A DNA stretch of 64,000 bases from CAWHMS01 sp963830495 (GTDB lineage Bacteria; Actinomycetota; Actinomycetes; Propionibacteriales; Nocardioidaceae). The translations under genes and the position numbers were made by a program. The DNA lies in contig CAWHMS010000003.1 in the NCBI GenBank assembly GCA_963830495.1, positions 682,001 to 746,000 of the forward strand, given 5' to 3'. Positions 53,381-62,966 of this stretch are shown here, in pieces. Below the pieces are notes generated by a model. That model worked only from the letters and a program-made list of their open reading frames with translations. It did no database searches and had not been told where the DNA came from. Every line of letters begins with the position of its first letter. The first letter of the stretch is position 1.

Positions 53381-53754
53381 GTCCACGTCAGCACCCCGGT
53401 GCGCCAGGCGTAGGCCAGCCCGACGGCGATGATGCCGATGAAGACCCCCATCTCGCCGATCGTCACCCAGCCCAGCCCCTCGAACACGGTCGCCCACGGG
53501 AACAGGAAGACGGCATCGACGGCGAACACGACGTACAGGTAGGCGAAGACGTAGTAGCGCACGTGCACCTGTGCCCAGCCGGTGCCGACCGGATCGATGC
53601 CGCACTCGTACGTCGTCAGCTTCGCGGCCGTCGGGCGACTCGGGCGTAACAGCCGGTTGGCGACCAGCGCTACAGCGAAGAACGCGATCCCGATGAGCAG
53701 TACCGCCAGGACCGGCACGTACGTCGCCAGGTAGTCCTCGTACGACTCGGTCAT
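53377..53754 (-). CDS. nuoA: NADH-quinone oxidoreductase subunit A
   Basis: Three-span membrane subunit, first gene of the cluster. 125 residues; KLTTYECGIDPVG and HVRYYVFAYLYVVFAVDAVF are diagnostic, including the loop Cys. Confidence 0.95.
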   Translation of the reverse strand: MTESYEDYLATYVPVLAVLLIGIAFFAVALVANRLLRPSRPTAAKLTTYECGIDPVGTGWAQVHVRYYVFAYLYVVFAVDAVFLFPWATVFEGLGWVTIGEMGVFIGIIAVGLAYAWRTGVLTWT

Positions 53755-53790
53755 GCCCCCACCGTACTCAGCATCGCGCTCCGGCTGTGG

Positions 53791-53925
53791 TCAGTCGGTG
53801 GCGTCCTTGCGCAGGTCTGCCAGCGCCAGACCGGCGAGGACGGAGAGCCAGCTGAGCCGGTAGCCCACCCCGTGCTCGATTTGTCCGCCTCTGGCGCGTC
53901 GCGCCGCCCGTGCCCGACCCGCCAC
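53791..53925 (-). CDS. Possible small protein upstream of nuoA
   Basis: 44 codons from a GTG that directly abuts the preceding stop. Basic N-terminus (RARAARRARGG), then YRLSWLSVLAGLALADLRKD, which could be one short membrane helix. No family recognised; may be chance. Confidence 0.3.
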   Translation of the reverse strand: MAGRARAARRARGGQIEHGVGYRLSWLSVLAGLALADLRKDATD

Positions 53926-54372
53926 TCAAGTGAGCAGGATCCAGCCGATGCGGCCGAGCCCGAACGCGATCCACACCGCCCCGAGGGCCAGGAACGGGCG
54001 CGACGCCAGGGCCTTCCCAATCGAGGGGGGCGGCGTACGTCGTGCCAGCGCCACCCCGACCACCACCACGAGCACCGCGACCAGCGCCATCGACACGTAG
54101 CCGAAGGGGTTCGCGGACCAGGCGCTCGACCACTCGCCGTGCGCCACGTAGACCCACGACCGGGTCAGGCCGCAGCCCGGGCACGGCAGCCCGGTCATCA
54201 GCCTGAACGGACAGACGACCGGGCCGTCCTCCACGGCGCCCGGGCTCAGCACGAAGGCTGCCCCCAGAGCCCCGACGCCGACGACCGCCGCACGCGTGCT
54301 GGCGTCGCTCAGCCGGCGATACCCTCGGCGCCCGCCTTCCGCGACGGCCGGCTCAGCGAAGTGGGCGGCCAT
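53926..54372 (-). CDS. DUF2752 membrane protein
   Basis: 148 residues with the family motif CPFRLMTGLPCPGCGLTRSW between membrane helices; about four spans. Function unknown. Start MAAHFAEP overlaps the end of the TM2 gene by about 20 bases. Confidence 0.8.
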   Translation of the reverse strand: MAAHFAEPAVAEGGRRGYRRLSDASTRAAVVGVGALGAAFVLSPGAVEDGPVVCPFRLMTGLPCPGCGLTRSWVYVAHGEWSSAWSANPFGYVSMALVAVLVVVVGVALARRTPPPSIGKALASRPFLALGAVWIAFGLGRIGWILLT

Positions 54373-54778
54373 CGCTGTCGGGCAGCTTGCGGAGAGCGAT
54401 GAAGATGAGGTCGATGATCCACCAGACGTACAACCCGCCACACGTGATCAGCTTGAGCACGCCGAGCCCGATGTTCCCGAGGTAGAAGCGGTCGACCCCG
54501 AACATGCCGAGCAGGCCGGAGAGGACCAGCGCGACCACCCACTCCTTGCTGGAGAAGACTCCCGGGATCTCCTTCGCCTGGAACCAGTGACCGCCGGCGG
54601 CCCGCCGTACCTGAGCGTCGGCCTGCAGCTGACCCGCCCCGGCCATCTGCTGCATCTGCGCGTACGGATAGGGGCCCACCTCACCCCCCATGTGGAAGAT
54701 GAAGAACTGGTCAGCCTCCGGCCCTTGCGCGGGACCGAGCTCTGGGTTCGGCCGGGGCTCGTACGACGGGTCCGACAT
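54353..54778 (-). CDS. TM2-domain protein with GYF-like N-terminus
   Basis: 141 residues. Residues ~25-70 look like a GYF_2 domain (FFIFHMGGEVGPYPYAQMQQ), followed by a TM2 pair of helices (LVLSGLLGMFGVDRFYLGNI, GGLYVWWIIDLIFIALRK). Membrane protein of unknown role, coupled to the DUF2752 gene. Confidence 0.85.
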   Translation of the reverse strand: MSDPSYEPRPNPELGPAQGPEADQFFIFHMGGEVGPYPYAQMQQMAGAGQLQADAQVRRAAGGHWFQAKEIPGVFSSKEWVVALVLSGLLGMFGVDRFYLGNIGLGVLKLITCGGLYVWWIIDLIFIALRKLPDSDGRPLR

Positions 54779-54962
54779 ACGCCTCAGCCTAGCCCCAGGA
54801 TGAGTTGCGCGGGCGGGTCATGAACCGGCGCGCAGCGGGTACCGAAGGCTTGAGGCAGGGCGACACCGCGAGACGGACAAGTGCGCCCAGACCGCAAAGA
54901 CAGCGGCGTAGACTGCAAACGGCGAGAGAAAACGGCGTCAAACCCGCGGAGATGAGGATGCA

Positions 54963-56849
54963 GTGGCCAAACAGGTCAAGCAACTCGACCGTGTGATCAT
55001 CCGCTTCGCCGGCGATTCCGGCGACGGCATGCAGCTCACCGGTGACCGGTTCACCCAGGAGACGGCAACCCTCGGAAACGACCTCTCGACCCTCCCGAAC
55101 TTCCCGGCAGAGATCAGGGCGCCCGCGGGCACGTTGCCCGGTGTGTCGTCGTTTCAGCTGCATTTCGCCGACCACGACATCCTGACGCCTGGAGACGCGC
55201 CGGACGTGCTGGTGGCGATGAACCCGGCGGCCCTCCGGGCCAACGTCCGCGACCTGCGATCCGGCGCCACGATCATCGTCGACACGCACGACTTCACCTC
55301 GCGCAACCTCACCCGGGCGGGGTACGACGCCAACCCGCTCGAGGACGACTCCCTCGAGAGCCACACGGTCCACACGATCGACCTGACCGGGATGACGGTC
55401 GAGGCGGTCAAGCCGTTCGGGCTGTCCCGGAAGGACGCGTTCCGGGCGAAGAACATGTTCGCGCTCGGGATGCTGTTCTGGCTCTACGCACGGCCGCTGG
55501 AGTCGACGGAGGCATTCCTCAACCGGCGCTTCGCGGCCAAGCCCGCGATCCGCGACGCCAACGTGGCCGCGCTCCGGGCCGGGTGGAACTTCGGCGAGAC
55601 GACCGAGACGTTCGCGGTGTCGTACGAGGTCAAGCCGGCTCCGATGCCGTCCGGCACCTACCGCAACATCTCCGGCAACCTGGCTCTCAGCTACGGCCTG
55701 GTGGCGTCGTCAGTGCGCTCCGGGCTGCCCTTGTTCCTGGGCGCCTACCCGATCACGCCGGCCTCGGACATCCTGCACGAGCTGAGCAAGCACAAGCGGT
55801 TCGGCGTCATGACCTTTCAGGCCGAGGACGAGATCGCCGGGATCGGTGCGGCGCTGGGTGCGTCCTTCGGCGGGGCGCTGGGCGTGACGACCACGTCCGG
55901 CCCTGGCATCTCGCTGAAGTCCGAGACCATCGGGCTGGCGGTCACGCTCGAGCTCCCGCTGGTGATCATCGACGTGCAGCGCGGCGGCCCGTCGACCGGG
56001 CTGCCGACCAAGACCGAGCAGGCCGACCTGCTGCAGGCCATGTTCGGGCGCAACGGCGAGGCACCACTGCCGATTGTGGCGCCACAGTCACCCGGTGACT
56101 GCTTTGCAGCCGCGATCGAGGCAACCCGGATCGCGCTGACCTATCGCACCCCGGTGATGCTGCTGTCCGACGGGTATCTCGCCAACGGGTCGGAACCCTG
56201 GCAGCTCCCCGACCTCGACGAGCTGCCCGCCCTCGACCCCGCCTTCGCCACCGGGCCTAACCACACCACCGAGGCAGGCGACCTCGAGTTCTGGCCGTAC
56301 CAGCGTGACCCGGAGACGCTCGCGCGGCCGTGGGCGATCCCGGGCACCGCCGGGCTGGAGCACCGGGTCGGCGGGCTGGAGAAGGGTGACGGGCACGGCA
56401 ACATCTCCTACGACCCGACCAACCACGACCTGATGGTCCGCACCCGGCAGGCCAAGGTCGACCGTGTCGCAGAGTCGATTCCGCTGCTGGAGGTCGACGA
56501 TCCCCATGACGCGGCCAAGGTGCTCGTGCTCGGCTGGGGCTCGACCTACGGACCGATCGGCGCCGCCGTCCGTCGGGTCCGCAACCAGGGAGCGAGGGTC
56601 GCGCAGGCACACCTGCACCACCTCAACCCGTTCCCGGCAAACCTCGGTGACGTGCTGCGCCACTACGAGCGCGTCGTCGTACCCGAGATGAACCTCGGAC
56701 AGCTCAGCATGCTGTTGCGGGCCAGGTACCTCGTGGACGTGAGCGGCTACAACCAGGTGCGCGGGCTGCCGTTCAAGGCAGCCGAGCTCGAAGACGTGCT
56801 GATGTCCGCCATCGAGAGCCTGGCACCCACCCCGGAGACCGTGAGATGA
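54963..56849 (+). CDS. korA: 2-oxoglutarate:ferredoxin oxidoreductase, alpha (gamma-alpha fused)
   Basis: 628 residues from GTG. N-terminal gamma domain (RVIIRFAGDSGDGMQLTGDR, FPAEIRAPAGTLPGVSSFQL), then the alpha domain (YPITPASDILHELSKHKRF, FQAEDEIAGIGAALGASFGG, TTSGPGISLKSETIGLAV). With KorB it oxidatively decarboxylates 2-oxoglutarate to succinyl-CoA, reducing ferredoxin. ATGA overlap with korB. A -10-like TAGACT at 54909 precedes it. Confidence 0.94.
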   Translation: MAKQVKQLDRVIIRFAGDSGDGMQLTGDRFTQETATLGNDLSTLPNFPAEIRAPAGTLPGVSSFQLHFADHDILTPGDAPDVLVAMNPAALRANVRDLRSGATIIVDTHDFTSRNLTRAGYDANPLEDDSLESHTVHTIDLTGMTVEAVKPFGLSRKDAFRAKNMFALGMLFWLYARPLESTEAFLNRRFAAKPAIRDANVAALRAGWNFGETTETFAVSYEVKPAPMPSGTYRNISGNLALSYGLVASSVRSGLPLFLGAYPITPASDILHELSKHKRFGVMTFQAEDEIAGIGAALGASFGGALGVTTTSGPGISLKSETIGLAVTLELPLVIIDVQRGGPSTGLPTKTEQADLLQAMFGRNGEAPLPIVAPQSPGDCFAAAIEATRIALTYRTPVMLLSDGYLANGSEPWQLPDLDELPALDPAFATGPNHTTEAGDLEFWPYQRDPETLARPWAIPGTAGLEHRVGGLEKGDGHGNISYDPTNHDLMVRTRQAKVDRVAESIPLLEVDDPHDAAKVLVLGWGSTYGPIGAAVRRVRNQGARVAQAHLHHLNPFPANLGDVLRHYERVVVPEMNLGQLSMLLRARYLVDVSGYNQVRGLPFKAAELEDVLMSAIESLAPTPETVR

Positions 56850-57835
56850 CCTCCCCACTGCCGCTGCCCGGACTCCGCGGAGTTCCGACCGCCGACGCGC
56901 CCGCCAACCGCAAGGAGTTCACCTCCGACCAAGAGGTGCGGTGGTGTCCTGGCTGCGGCGACTACATCATCTTGAATGTCGTCCAAGGCTTCCTGCCGTC
57001 GCTGGGACTCAAGCGCGAGAACATCGTGTTCGTCTCGGGGATCGGGTGCTCCTCGCGCTTCCCGTACTACCTCGACACCTACGGCATGCACTCGATCCAC
57101 GGCCGCGCGCCCGCCATCGCGACCGGCCTCGCCACGGCCCGGCCGGACCTCTCGGTCTGGGTGGTCACCGGCGACGGGGACGCGCTGTCGATCGGCGGCA
57201 ACCACCTGATCCACGCGATGCGCCGCAACGTCAACCTGACGATCCTGCTCTTCAACAACCGGATCTACGGTCTGACGAAGGGCCAGTACTCCCCGACGTC
57301 AGAGCTCGGCAAGATCACGAAGTCGACGCCGATGGGCTCCGCCGACTCGCCGTTCAACCCGGTCTCGCTGGCCCTCGGCGCGGAGGCCACGTTCGTGGCC
57401 CGGACGCTCGACTCCGATCGGGCACACCTGACCGAGGTGCTCCAGGCCGCGGCCGCACACCGCGGCACGGCGCTGGTCGAGATCTACCAGAACTGCCCGA
57501 TCTTCAACGACGGCGCCTTCGACGTGCTGAAGGACGCCGACGAGGCCGAGGCGCGCCTGATCCGGCTGGAGCACGGGCAGCCGGTGCGTATCGGCGACAC
57601 CGAGATCGTGCACGATGCGCATGCCGACGACCCGAGTCAGGCGTTCACCTTGTCCCGGCTGGACGACGGCACGATGGCACACGTCCCGGTCGGGATCTTC
57701 CGTCAGGTCGACCGGCCGACGTACGACGACCTGGTCAGAGAGCAGATCGCCGCCGCGCGAGAGACAGCGGACGGCGATCTCGCAGCGCTGCTCGCCGGCA
57801 ACGACACCTGGACGGTCAGCGCAGCTCAGTCGTGA
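56846..57835 (+). CDS. korB: 2-oxoglutarate:ferredoxin oxidoreductase, beta
   Basis: 329 residues; TPP- and 4Fe-4S-binding subunit: cluster Cys in VRWCPGCGDY and SGIGCSSRFPYY, a third later (YQNCPIFNDGAF), TPP motif VVTGDGDALSIGGNHLIHA. No ferredoxin domain in KorAB, so a separate ferredoxin accepts electrons. Its end overlaps the convergent next gene by 20 bp. Confidence 0.95.
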   Translation: MTSPLPLPGLRGVPTADAPANRKEFTSDQEVRWCPGCGDYIILNVVQGFLPSLGLKRENIVFVSGIGCSSRFPYYLDTYGMHSIHGRAPAIATGLATARPDLSVWVVTGDGDALSIGGNHLIHAMRRNVNLTILLFNNRIYGLTKGQYSPTSELGKITKSTPMGSADSPFNPVSLALGAEATFVARTLDSDRAHLTEVLQAAAAHRGTALVEIYQNCPIFNDGAFDVLKDADEAEARLIRLEHGQPVRIGDTEIVHDAHADDPSQAFTLSRLDDGTMAHVPVGIFRQVDRPTYDDLVREQIAAARETADGDLAALLAGNDTWTVSAAQS

Positions 57836-58559
57836 AGACGCCGCTGATCGACCGGACGTAGCGGACCGACGCCGGGGTGCTTGCCCGCCACCACCAGCGG
57901 CCCGAGCGCGGAGCCCGAACCCTGAAGCGCCAGCCGCCCCGGTCGCCGGTGCGGTCGGAGTCGACCCGCCGCCAAGAACAGCTCCCGCAAGAGCGCTTGT
58001 CGAGGAAGACCACCTCGTGGCGGTACTTCGGCTGTACCCGGCCATGGAACCGGCCACTGCCGTCGCGGAGCCTCGGGTTCAAGAGGCGGTTGACCGACAC
58101 CTGGGTAGCGCCGCGGGAGCGCCCGAAGCGAGCGTTGCCTCGGAAGACGACGCGGTAGTCGGCGTTGGCCTTGGCCTGCACGTTGAAGCGGAACTTGGGC
58201 CGCTCGGTCCTGCTCGTACGCCTGGTCTCCAGCCGTTTCCAGGCCCGACGGCCGTCGAACTGTCGGGCAAGCGTCACCCTGACCCCGCGCAGCGCCCCCC
58301 GTCGGCCGTCGACGCGGGCCGTCACCTGCCCCTTGATATGGATGGTGCTGCGCCACCCGCGGGTGCGGTCGAAGTTGAGGAACCGGATGTCGGTGTCCCG
58401 GCGCTGCGCGCCCGGCGCTGCTGCGCGCTCTGGCTCCGCCGAGGCTTGCGTAGTCGGCGAACCCGACGTCGGGCTCATGGCCGTGGCAGCCACGGGTACG
58501 GTCATCATCGACGCCGCCGTGAGACCGACGAGCGCGCTGCGGGCTGTACTCATATCCAT
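57816..58559 (-). CDS. Secreted protein of unknown function
   Basis: 247 residues from MDMSTARSALVGLTAASMM, a signal peptide (cleavage near VAATAMS). The mature part is Arg/Trp-rich with beta-strand-like stretches (YRVVFRGNARFGRSRGATQV) and a CGSCSW motif; it resembles immunoglobulin-like surface proteins but no family is certain. Earlier ATG at 58604 is possible. The ~280 bp to the PhoX gene hold no gene. Confidence 0.6.
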   Translation of the reverse strand: MDMSTARSALVGLTAASMMTVPVAATAMSPTSGSPTTQASAEPERAAAPGAQRRDTDIRFLNFDRTRGWRSTIHIKGQVTARVDGRRGALRGVRVTLARQFDGRRAWKRLETRRTSRTERPKFRFNVQAKANADYRVVFRGNARFGRSRGATQVSVNRLLNPRLRDGSGRFHGRVQPKYRHEVVFLDKRSCGSCSWRRVDSDRTGDRGGWRFRVRAPRSGRWWWRASTPASVRYVRSISGVFTTELR

Positions 58560-58839
58560 CCAGGGGTCGAGTTCGGACGCCGCTCGGCGGGTGAGTGCTG
58601 GCACACGGTATGTCGGCCGGCTGGCTACCCGCTCGACCGTAGGCCGTCACCGAGGATTCTTCAAACCCGGAGTCAGTCTAGGACCTCCGCCTCCGGCGCC
58701 TTCCCAGACGGTGACAACACCATATCGCCGTAAGGGCAAGGCCATGCTCCCGGCGGCGGCTCGGCGCGCACGTGCTTGACCGAGAATCGGCTGGGTACTG
58801 GATCGGTGTTGACGGATCCACGCACCCGAGGAGATCATC

Positions 58840-60900
58840 GTGACTTCGCACCGACCGCTCCCGCTGCTCACCACGACTCCGCACGGCGGCCGCAGCAGGA
58901 AGACTTGCGAGTACCGCTGCGGAAATGCCTGCGATCACCCTGAGCCGAACGCGTCGGGCAACCCGCATATCCAGCCGATCCTGGCCGAGGTCGTCTCCCG
59001 ACGCTCGATGCTGGCTGGCACTGCTGCCGGCGCGGCGCTCGCCGTCAGCCCATCGATCGTCGGATCGCTGGCCACGGCCGCCGTCGACGGACGTCCGGCT
59101 TCGTCGGACCAGCTCCTGTCGGGCGACGCACGGCGGATCGCACCGGGAGCCTTCTCGCCGGTGGCGCCCAACACGCGGGATGCGGTCACCCTGCCTCGAG
59201 GCTTCGACCAGCGGATCATCGCGAAGTGGGGCGACCCGGTGGTGGCGGGGGCGCCTCGGTTCGACGTCGAGGCGCAGACGCCGGACGCGCAGGCGCAGCA
59301 GTTCGGCTACAACTGCGACTTCATAGGATTCTTGCCGCTGAGCCGCGGCCGAGCGGTGCTCTCGATCAACCACGAGTACACGAACCCTGAGCTGATGTTC
59401 CCCGCGGAGGGATACAGCGACGAGGACAAGGTGGCCGTCGAGATGATGGCGCACGGCCTGACGGTGCTGGAGATCGAGCGCACCGGGCGGCGAGGCGAGT
59501 GGCGACGGCGCCCACGCCGCCGCGCCACGCTGAACCGTCGGGTGACGGCAGCCACTCCCTTCCGCGTGAGCGGTCCTGCCGCCGGCGCGGAACGGCTTCG
59601 GACGACGGCCGACCCGACTGGCAAGACCGTCCTCGGCACGCTCAACAACTGCGCCGGTGGCGTCACCCCGTGGGGCACCACGTTGCACGGCGAGGAGAAC
59701 TTCAACCAGTACTTCGACGCGACCGGTGAGCTCGACAGCCGGTACGCCGCGTCGTACGAGCGTTATGGCATCACGGGTGTCGACACCCGTGGCTGGAGCG
59801 CCGTCGACGCGCGCTTCGATCTGACCGCGGAGCCGCACGAGCCCTTCCGCTTCGGCTGGATCGTCGAGCTCGATCCCATGGATCCGACCTCGACGCCGCG
59901 CAAGCACACGATGCTCGGCCGATGCAAGCACGAAGGTGCCACGATCGCGATCGCTGATGACGGCCGCGTCGTCGCCTACACCGGCGACGACGAGCGGGGG
60001 GAATACATCTACAAGTTCGTCTCACGCCGCCGATACGACGACCGGGACACCCGTCGGGCGCGCCGACGCAACATGCGACTGCTCGAGTCCGGCACCTTGT
60101 ACGTCGCCAGGTTCACCGGCGACGGCACCGGCGACGGCGAGTACGACGGCACTGGCGAGTGGATCCCGCTCACCAGCGACACCGAGTCATACGTCGACGG
60201 CTTCAGCGTCGCTGACGTCCTCATCGACACCCGGCTCGCCGCAGACGCGGTCATTCCGACCCGCATGGACCGGCCGGAGGACATCGAGCCCAACCCCGTC
60301 AACGGCCGGGTCTACTGCGCGCTGACGAACAACTCAGAACGAGGATCGACCTTCCCCGTCGACGAGGCTAACCCGCTCTCTACATCTCTCGTGCGCGAGA
60401 CGCTCGACGGGCCACTGACTCCGGCGTCCGGCAACCGCAACGGCTATGTGCTCGAGCTGACACCGCGACGAGGAAACCACGCAGACGACCGCTTCGACTG
60501 GCTGCTGTTCCTGGTCTGCGGGGATCCCGACGCTCCCGAGGTCTACTTCGGCGGCTTCCCGCCCGAACGCGTATCGCCCATCTCGTGCCCCGACAACGTG
60601 ACGTTCGATGCCGAGGGCAATCTCTGGATCTCGACCGACGGCAACGCGCTCGGCTCCAACGATGGGTTCTTCGCCGTACCGGTGCAGGGTCGGCAGCGCG
60701 GCCACGTCGAGCAGTTCTTGACGGTGCCGGTCGGAGCGGAAACGTGTGGGCCCACCCTGACGCGGGACAGCAGATCGGCGTTCATCGCCGCACAACACCC
60801 GGGAGAGGCCGAGGGATCGACCTTCGAGTCACCGATCAGCACCTGGCCGCACACCGACCCCTTCCCCCGACCGTCGGTGGTGTGCATCTTCCCCGAGTGA
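58840..60900 (+). CDS. PhoX-family (DUF839) secreted phosphatase
   Basis: 686 residues. N-terminal CEYRCGNACDHPEPN then a Tat signal SRRSMLAGTAAGAALAV. Body has NCAGGVTPWGTTLHGEENFN, GRCKHEGATIAIADDGRVV and GEYIYKFVSRRR, as in calcium-dependent PhoX alkaline phosphatases exported folded by Tat. GTG start with GAGGAG. No clear PHO box seen upstream. Confidence 0.87.
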   Translation: MTSHRPLPLLTTTPHGGRSRKTCEYRCGNACDHPEPNASGNPHIQPILAEVVSRRSMLAGTAAGAALAVSPSIVGSLATAAVDGRPASSDQLLSGDARRIAPGAFSPVAPNTRDAVTLPRGFDQRIIAKWGDPVVAGAPRFDVEAQTPDAQAQQFGYNCDFIGFLPLSRGRAVLSINHEYTNPELMFPAEGYSDEDKVAVEMMAHGLTVLEIERTGRRGEWRRRPRRRATLNRRVTAATPFRVSGPAAGAERLRTTADPTGKTVLGTLNNCAGGVTPWGTTLHGEENFNQYFDATGELDSRYAASYERYGITGVDTRGWSAVDARFDLTAEPHEPFRFGWIVELDPMDPTSTPRKHTMLGRCKHEGATIAIADDGRVVAYTGDDERGEYIYKFVSRRRYDDRDTRRARRRNMRLLESGTLYVARFTGDGTGDGEYDGTGEWIPLTSDTESYVDGFSVADVLIDTRLAADAVIPTRMDRPEDIEPNPVNGRVYCALTNNSERGSTFPVDEANPLSTSLVRETLDGPLTPASGNRNGYVLELTPRRGNHADDRFDWLLFLVCGDPDAPEVYFGGFPPERVSPISCPDNVTFDAEGNLWISTDGNALGSNDGFFAVPVQGRQRGHVEQFLTVPVGAETCGPTLTRDSRSAFIAAQHPGEAEGSTFESPISTWPHTDPFPRPSVVCIFPE

Positions 60901-61020
60901 AGGCGCCGACGCCGACGCACCACGCCCGCTGACCGGCTCGACCCCGAGGTTCGACCGGGCTCGGGCGGCTCTGCGGACCGCTGATCTGAATCGCGCGGGC
61001 TCCAGTGAGACGCTGGCAGC

Positions 61021-61791
61021 GTGAGCATGATCACGAACTCAGGCCCGCTGCGAGACCTTGTCCACTGGTGCGAGGCCGACCCCGCTGTGGTCGGCCTAGT
61101 CCTGACGGGTTCACAAGCCCGTGCCGGGATGGCTGGTGAGCACTCCGACATCGACGTCTACGTCGTCACGGCCGGCCCCACAACCCAGTGGCGCACGACT
61201 CGTTCGGCCGAGATCGACATGCCCGTATGCACCATCGACCAGCTGAGACACGTCCCTGGGCCGGACGAGGACGGGTGGTGGGACAGGTATTCGTTCACCC
61301 ACTCCCAAGTGCTGATGGACCGAGCCGGTGGAGAAGTAGCCAGGCTCGTCGAGGCGTGGGGGGCGCTCAGCGGGCCCGAGAGCAAGGCGCTGCTCGAGAC
61401 CCATCTCGACGGCTACGTCAACAGCGTCTACCGATCCCTGAAGAACCACCGCGACGACCGCGCATTCGAGGCACGGATGGACGCTGTCGAGAGCCTGCCG
61501 TGGGCATTGACGGTGATCTTTGCCCTGCACCGTCGGGTCCGCCCGTACAACAAGTACCTGCGCTGGGAGCTCGAGCACTTCCCCCTGGAAGGGCCGGAGT
61601 GGGACACCGGGCCGCTCGTCGAGCTGCTCAACCGGATCGTGACCGACGCCCACCCGGAGGCGCAGCGGGGACTCTTCGCCAAGGTCGAGCGGGCCAGCCG
61701 CGAGGTCGGTCTCGGCGGCATCATCGACGGCTGGGGGGACGAGTTGGCGCTCCTCCGCCCGGGTCGAGAGGTGTCGAGGCCACCAGGCTGA
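61021..61791 (+). CDS. Nucleotidyltransferase-domain protein
   Basis: 256 residues; minimal nucleotidyltransferase core GSQARAGMAGEHSDIDVYVV (G-S plus D-x-D metal site), followed by a helical C-terminal domain. Pattern resembles small-molecule nucleotidyltransferases such as aminoglycoside adenylyltransferases, but substrate unknown and resistance is not implied. GTG at 61021 or ATG at 61027. Confidence 0.75.
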   Translation: MSMITNSGPLRDLVHWCEADPAVVGLVLTGSQARAGMAGEHSDIDVYVVTAGPTTQWRTTRSAEIDMPVCTIDQLRHVPGPDEDGWWDRYSFTHSQVLMDRAGGEVARLVEAWGALSGPESKALLETHLDGYVNSVYRSLKNHRDDRAFEARMDAVESLPWALTVIFALHRRVRPYNKYLRWELEHFPLEGPEWDTGPLVELLNRIVTDAHPEAQRGLFAKVERASREVGLGGIIDGWGDELALLRPGREVSRPPG

Positions 61792-61905
61792 CGCACAGTG
61801 ACCCCACGGGTCGACTTGCGTGAGACTTGTCCGATTCCCTTCCTCCATGGGGCTTATCCGACTACCTTCACCGGCAGTCGAACCATCTCTGCCGAGGGGG
61901 CACAC

Positions 61906-62850
61906 ATGATCACACGCAGGGCAGCCTTCGTAGGGTCGCTGCTGGCCGCCGCCCTGGTGGTCCCGCTCACCTCACCCGGCACGAATGCCTCGGGGGCGCC
62001 GGCGGTACCGTCTGGCATCGAGTTCGGCGCTCTCGTCTCGGTGCGCGGCGGCGAGACCTTCGCGCAGGCTGTCGCTCGGCAGGATGCGGCGTACGGCACG
62101 CCCGATCCGATGCCGATCAGCCGGGTCTTCTACACCGGTGCTCCGCAGGCGTGGCCGGGCAACGCCGGGTTGAGCGGTCGGCCTGTCGTCGTGTCGTTCC
62201 GGTATTCGCCCAACCAGGTCAACTTGGGCACGTACGACGCGGCCCTGCGAAGCTGGTTCGCCAACGTACCGCGGGACTACCCGGTCTACTGGTCCTACAG
62301 TCATGAGCCCGAGGACAACATCGCTCGCGGCGAGTTCAATGCGGCGGCGTACAGGAACGCCTGGACCCGGATCTCCGGCATCGCCGACGCGAATGCGCCC
62401 GCCGACGCCGAGCTGCACTCGACACTGATCCTGATGTGCTACACGATGAACCCGGCGTCGAACAGGAACTGGCTGAACTACTACGTCAGCCCCGCAGTGC
62501 AGTCGATGCTGGCGTTCGACTGCTACAACCACGCGGGCAAGCGCAACCAGTACGGCACTCCGGCGAACATCTTCAAGCCGCTGATCAACTGGGCCACCGC
62601 CAACCCAACCATCCCGTGGGGGGTCTCCGAGGTCGGCAGCGTGCTCGCGGCCGACGACCCGACCGGCAGTCGGCGCGCCGCCTGGCTTCGCTCGGTGGCC
62701 GACTTCATGATCGCCAAGCACGCGGCGAGTCCTGCGATCGCCGCGCAGTTCGTCATCTACTTCGACGTGGTGGGGCCCAAGGGCACCGACTACCGGCTGA
62801 GCGACGACAACAGCAAGCTGGCCTGGCGCGACGTGGTGCAAAACTACTGA
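61906..62850 (+). CDS. Secreted GH26-like glycoside hydrolase
   Basis: 314 residues; signal peptide (VGSLLAAALVVPLTSPGTNASG). TIM-barrel-like with VYWSYSHEPEDNIARGEF (acid/base Glu in H-E-P) and IPWGVSEVGS (candidate nucleophile Glu). Likely acts on a beta-mannan or other beta-glucan outside the cell; specificity inferred only. Frame open further upstream, but ATG 61906 has a GAGGGGGC site. Confidence 0.7.
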   Translation: MITRRAAFVGSLLAAALVVPLTSPGTNASGAPAVPSGIEFGALVSVRGGETFAQAVARQDAAYGTPDPMPISRVFYTGAPQAWPGNAGLSGRPVVVSFRYSPNQVNLGTYDAALRSWFANVPRDYPVYWSYSHEPEDNIARGEFNAAAYRNAWTRISGIADANAPADAELHSTLILMCYTMNPASNRNWLNYYVSPAVQSMLAFDCYNHAGKRNQYGTPANIFKPLINWATANPTIPWGVSEVGSVLAADDPTGSRRAAWLRSVADFMIAKHAASPAIAAQFVIYFDVVGPKGTDYRLSDDNSKLAWRDVVQNY

Positions 62851-62966
62851 CGACAACTGACAAGGGGGGCTGCCGCTGCGGCCAGGGGACCATCGTTGGG
62901 GCGCTGACACCTACGAGTTACGCCAACACCCGTCCACGGTGCGGCAGCTGGCGCCCGAGCGGCGGA

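Noticed and set aside
61021..61791. Aminoglycoside resistance gene
   Set aside because: Only the generic nucleotidyltransferase core is visible; nothing points to an antibiotic substrate.
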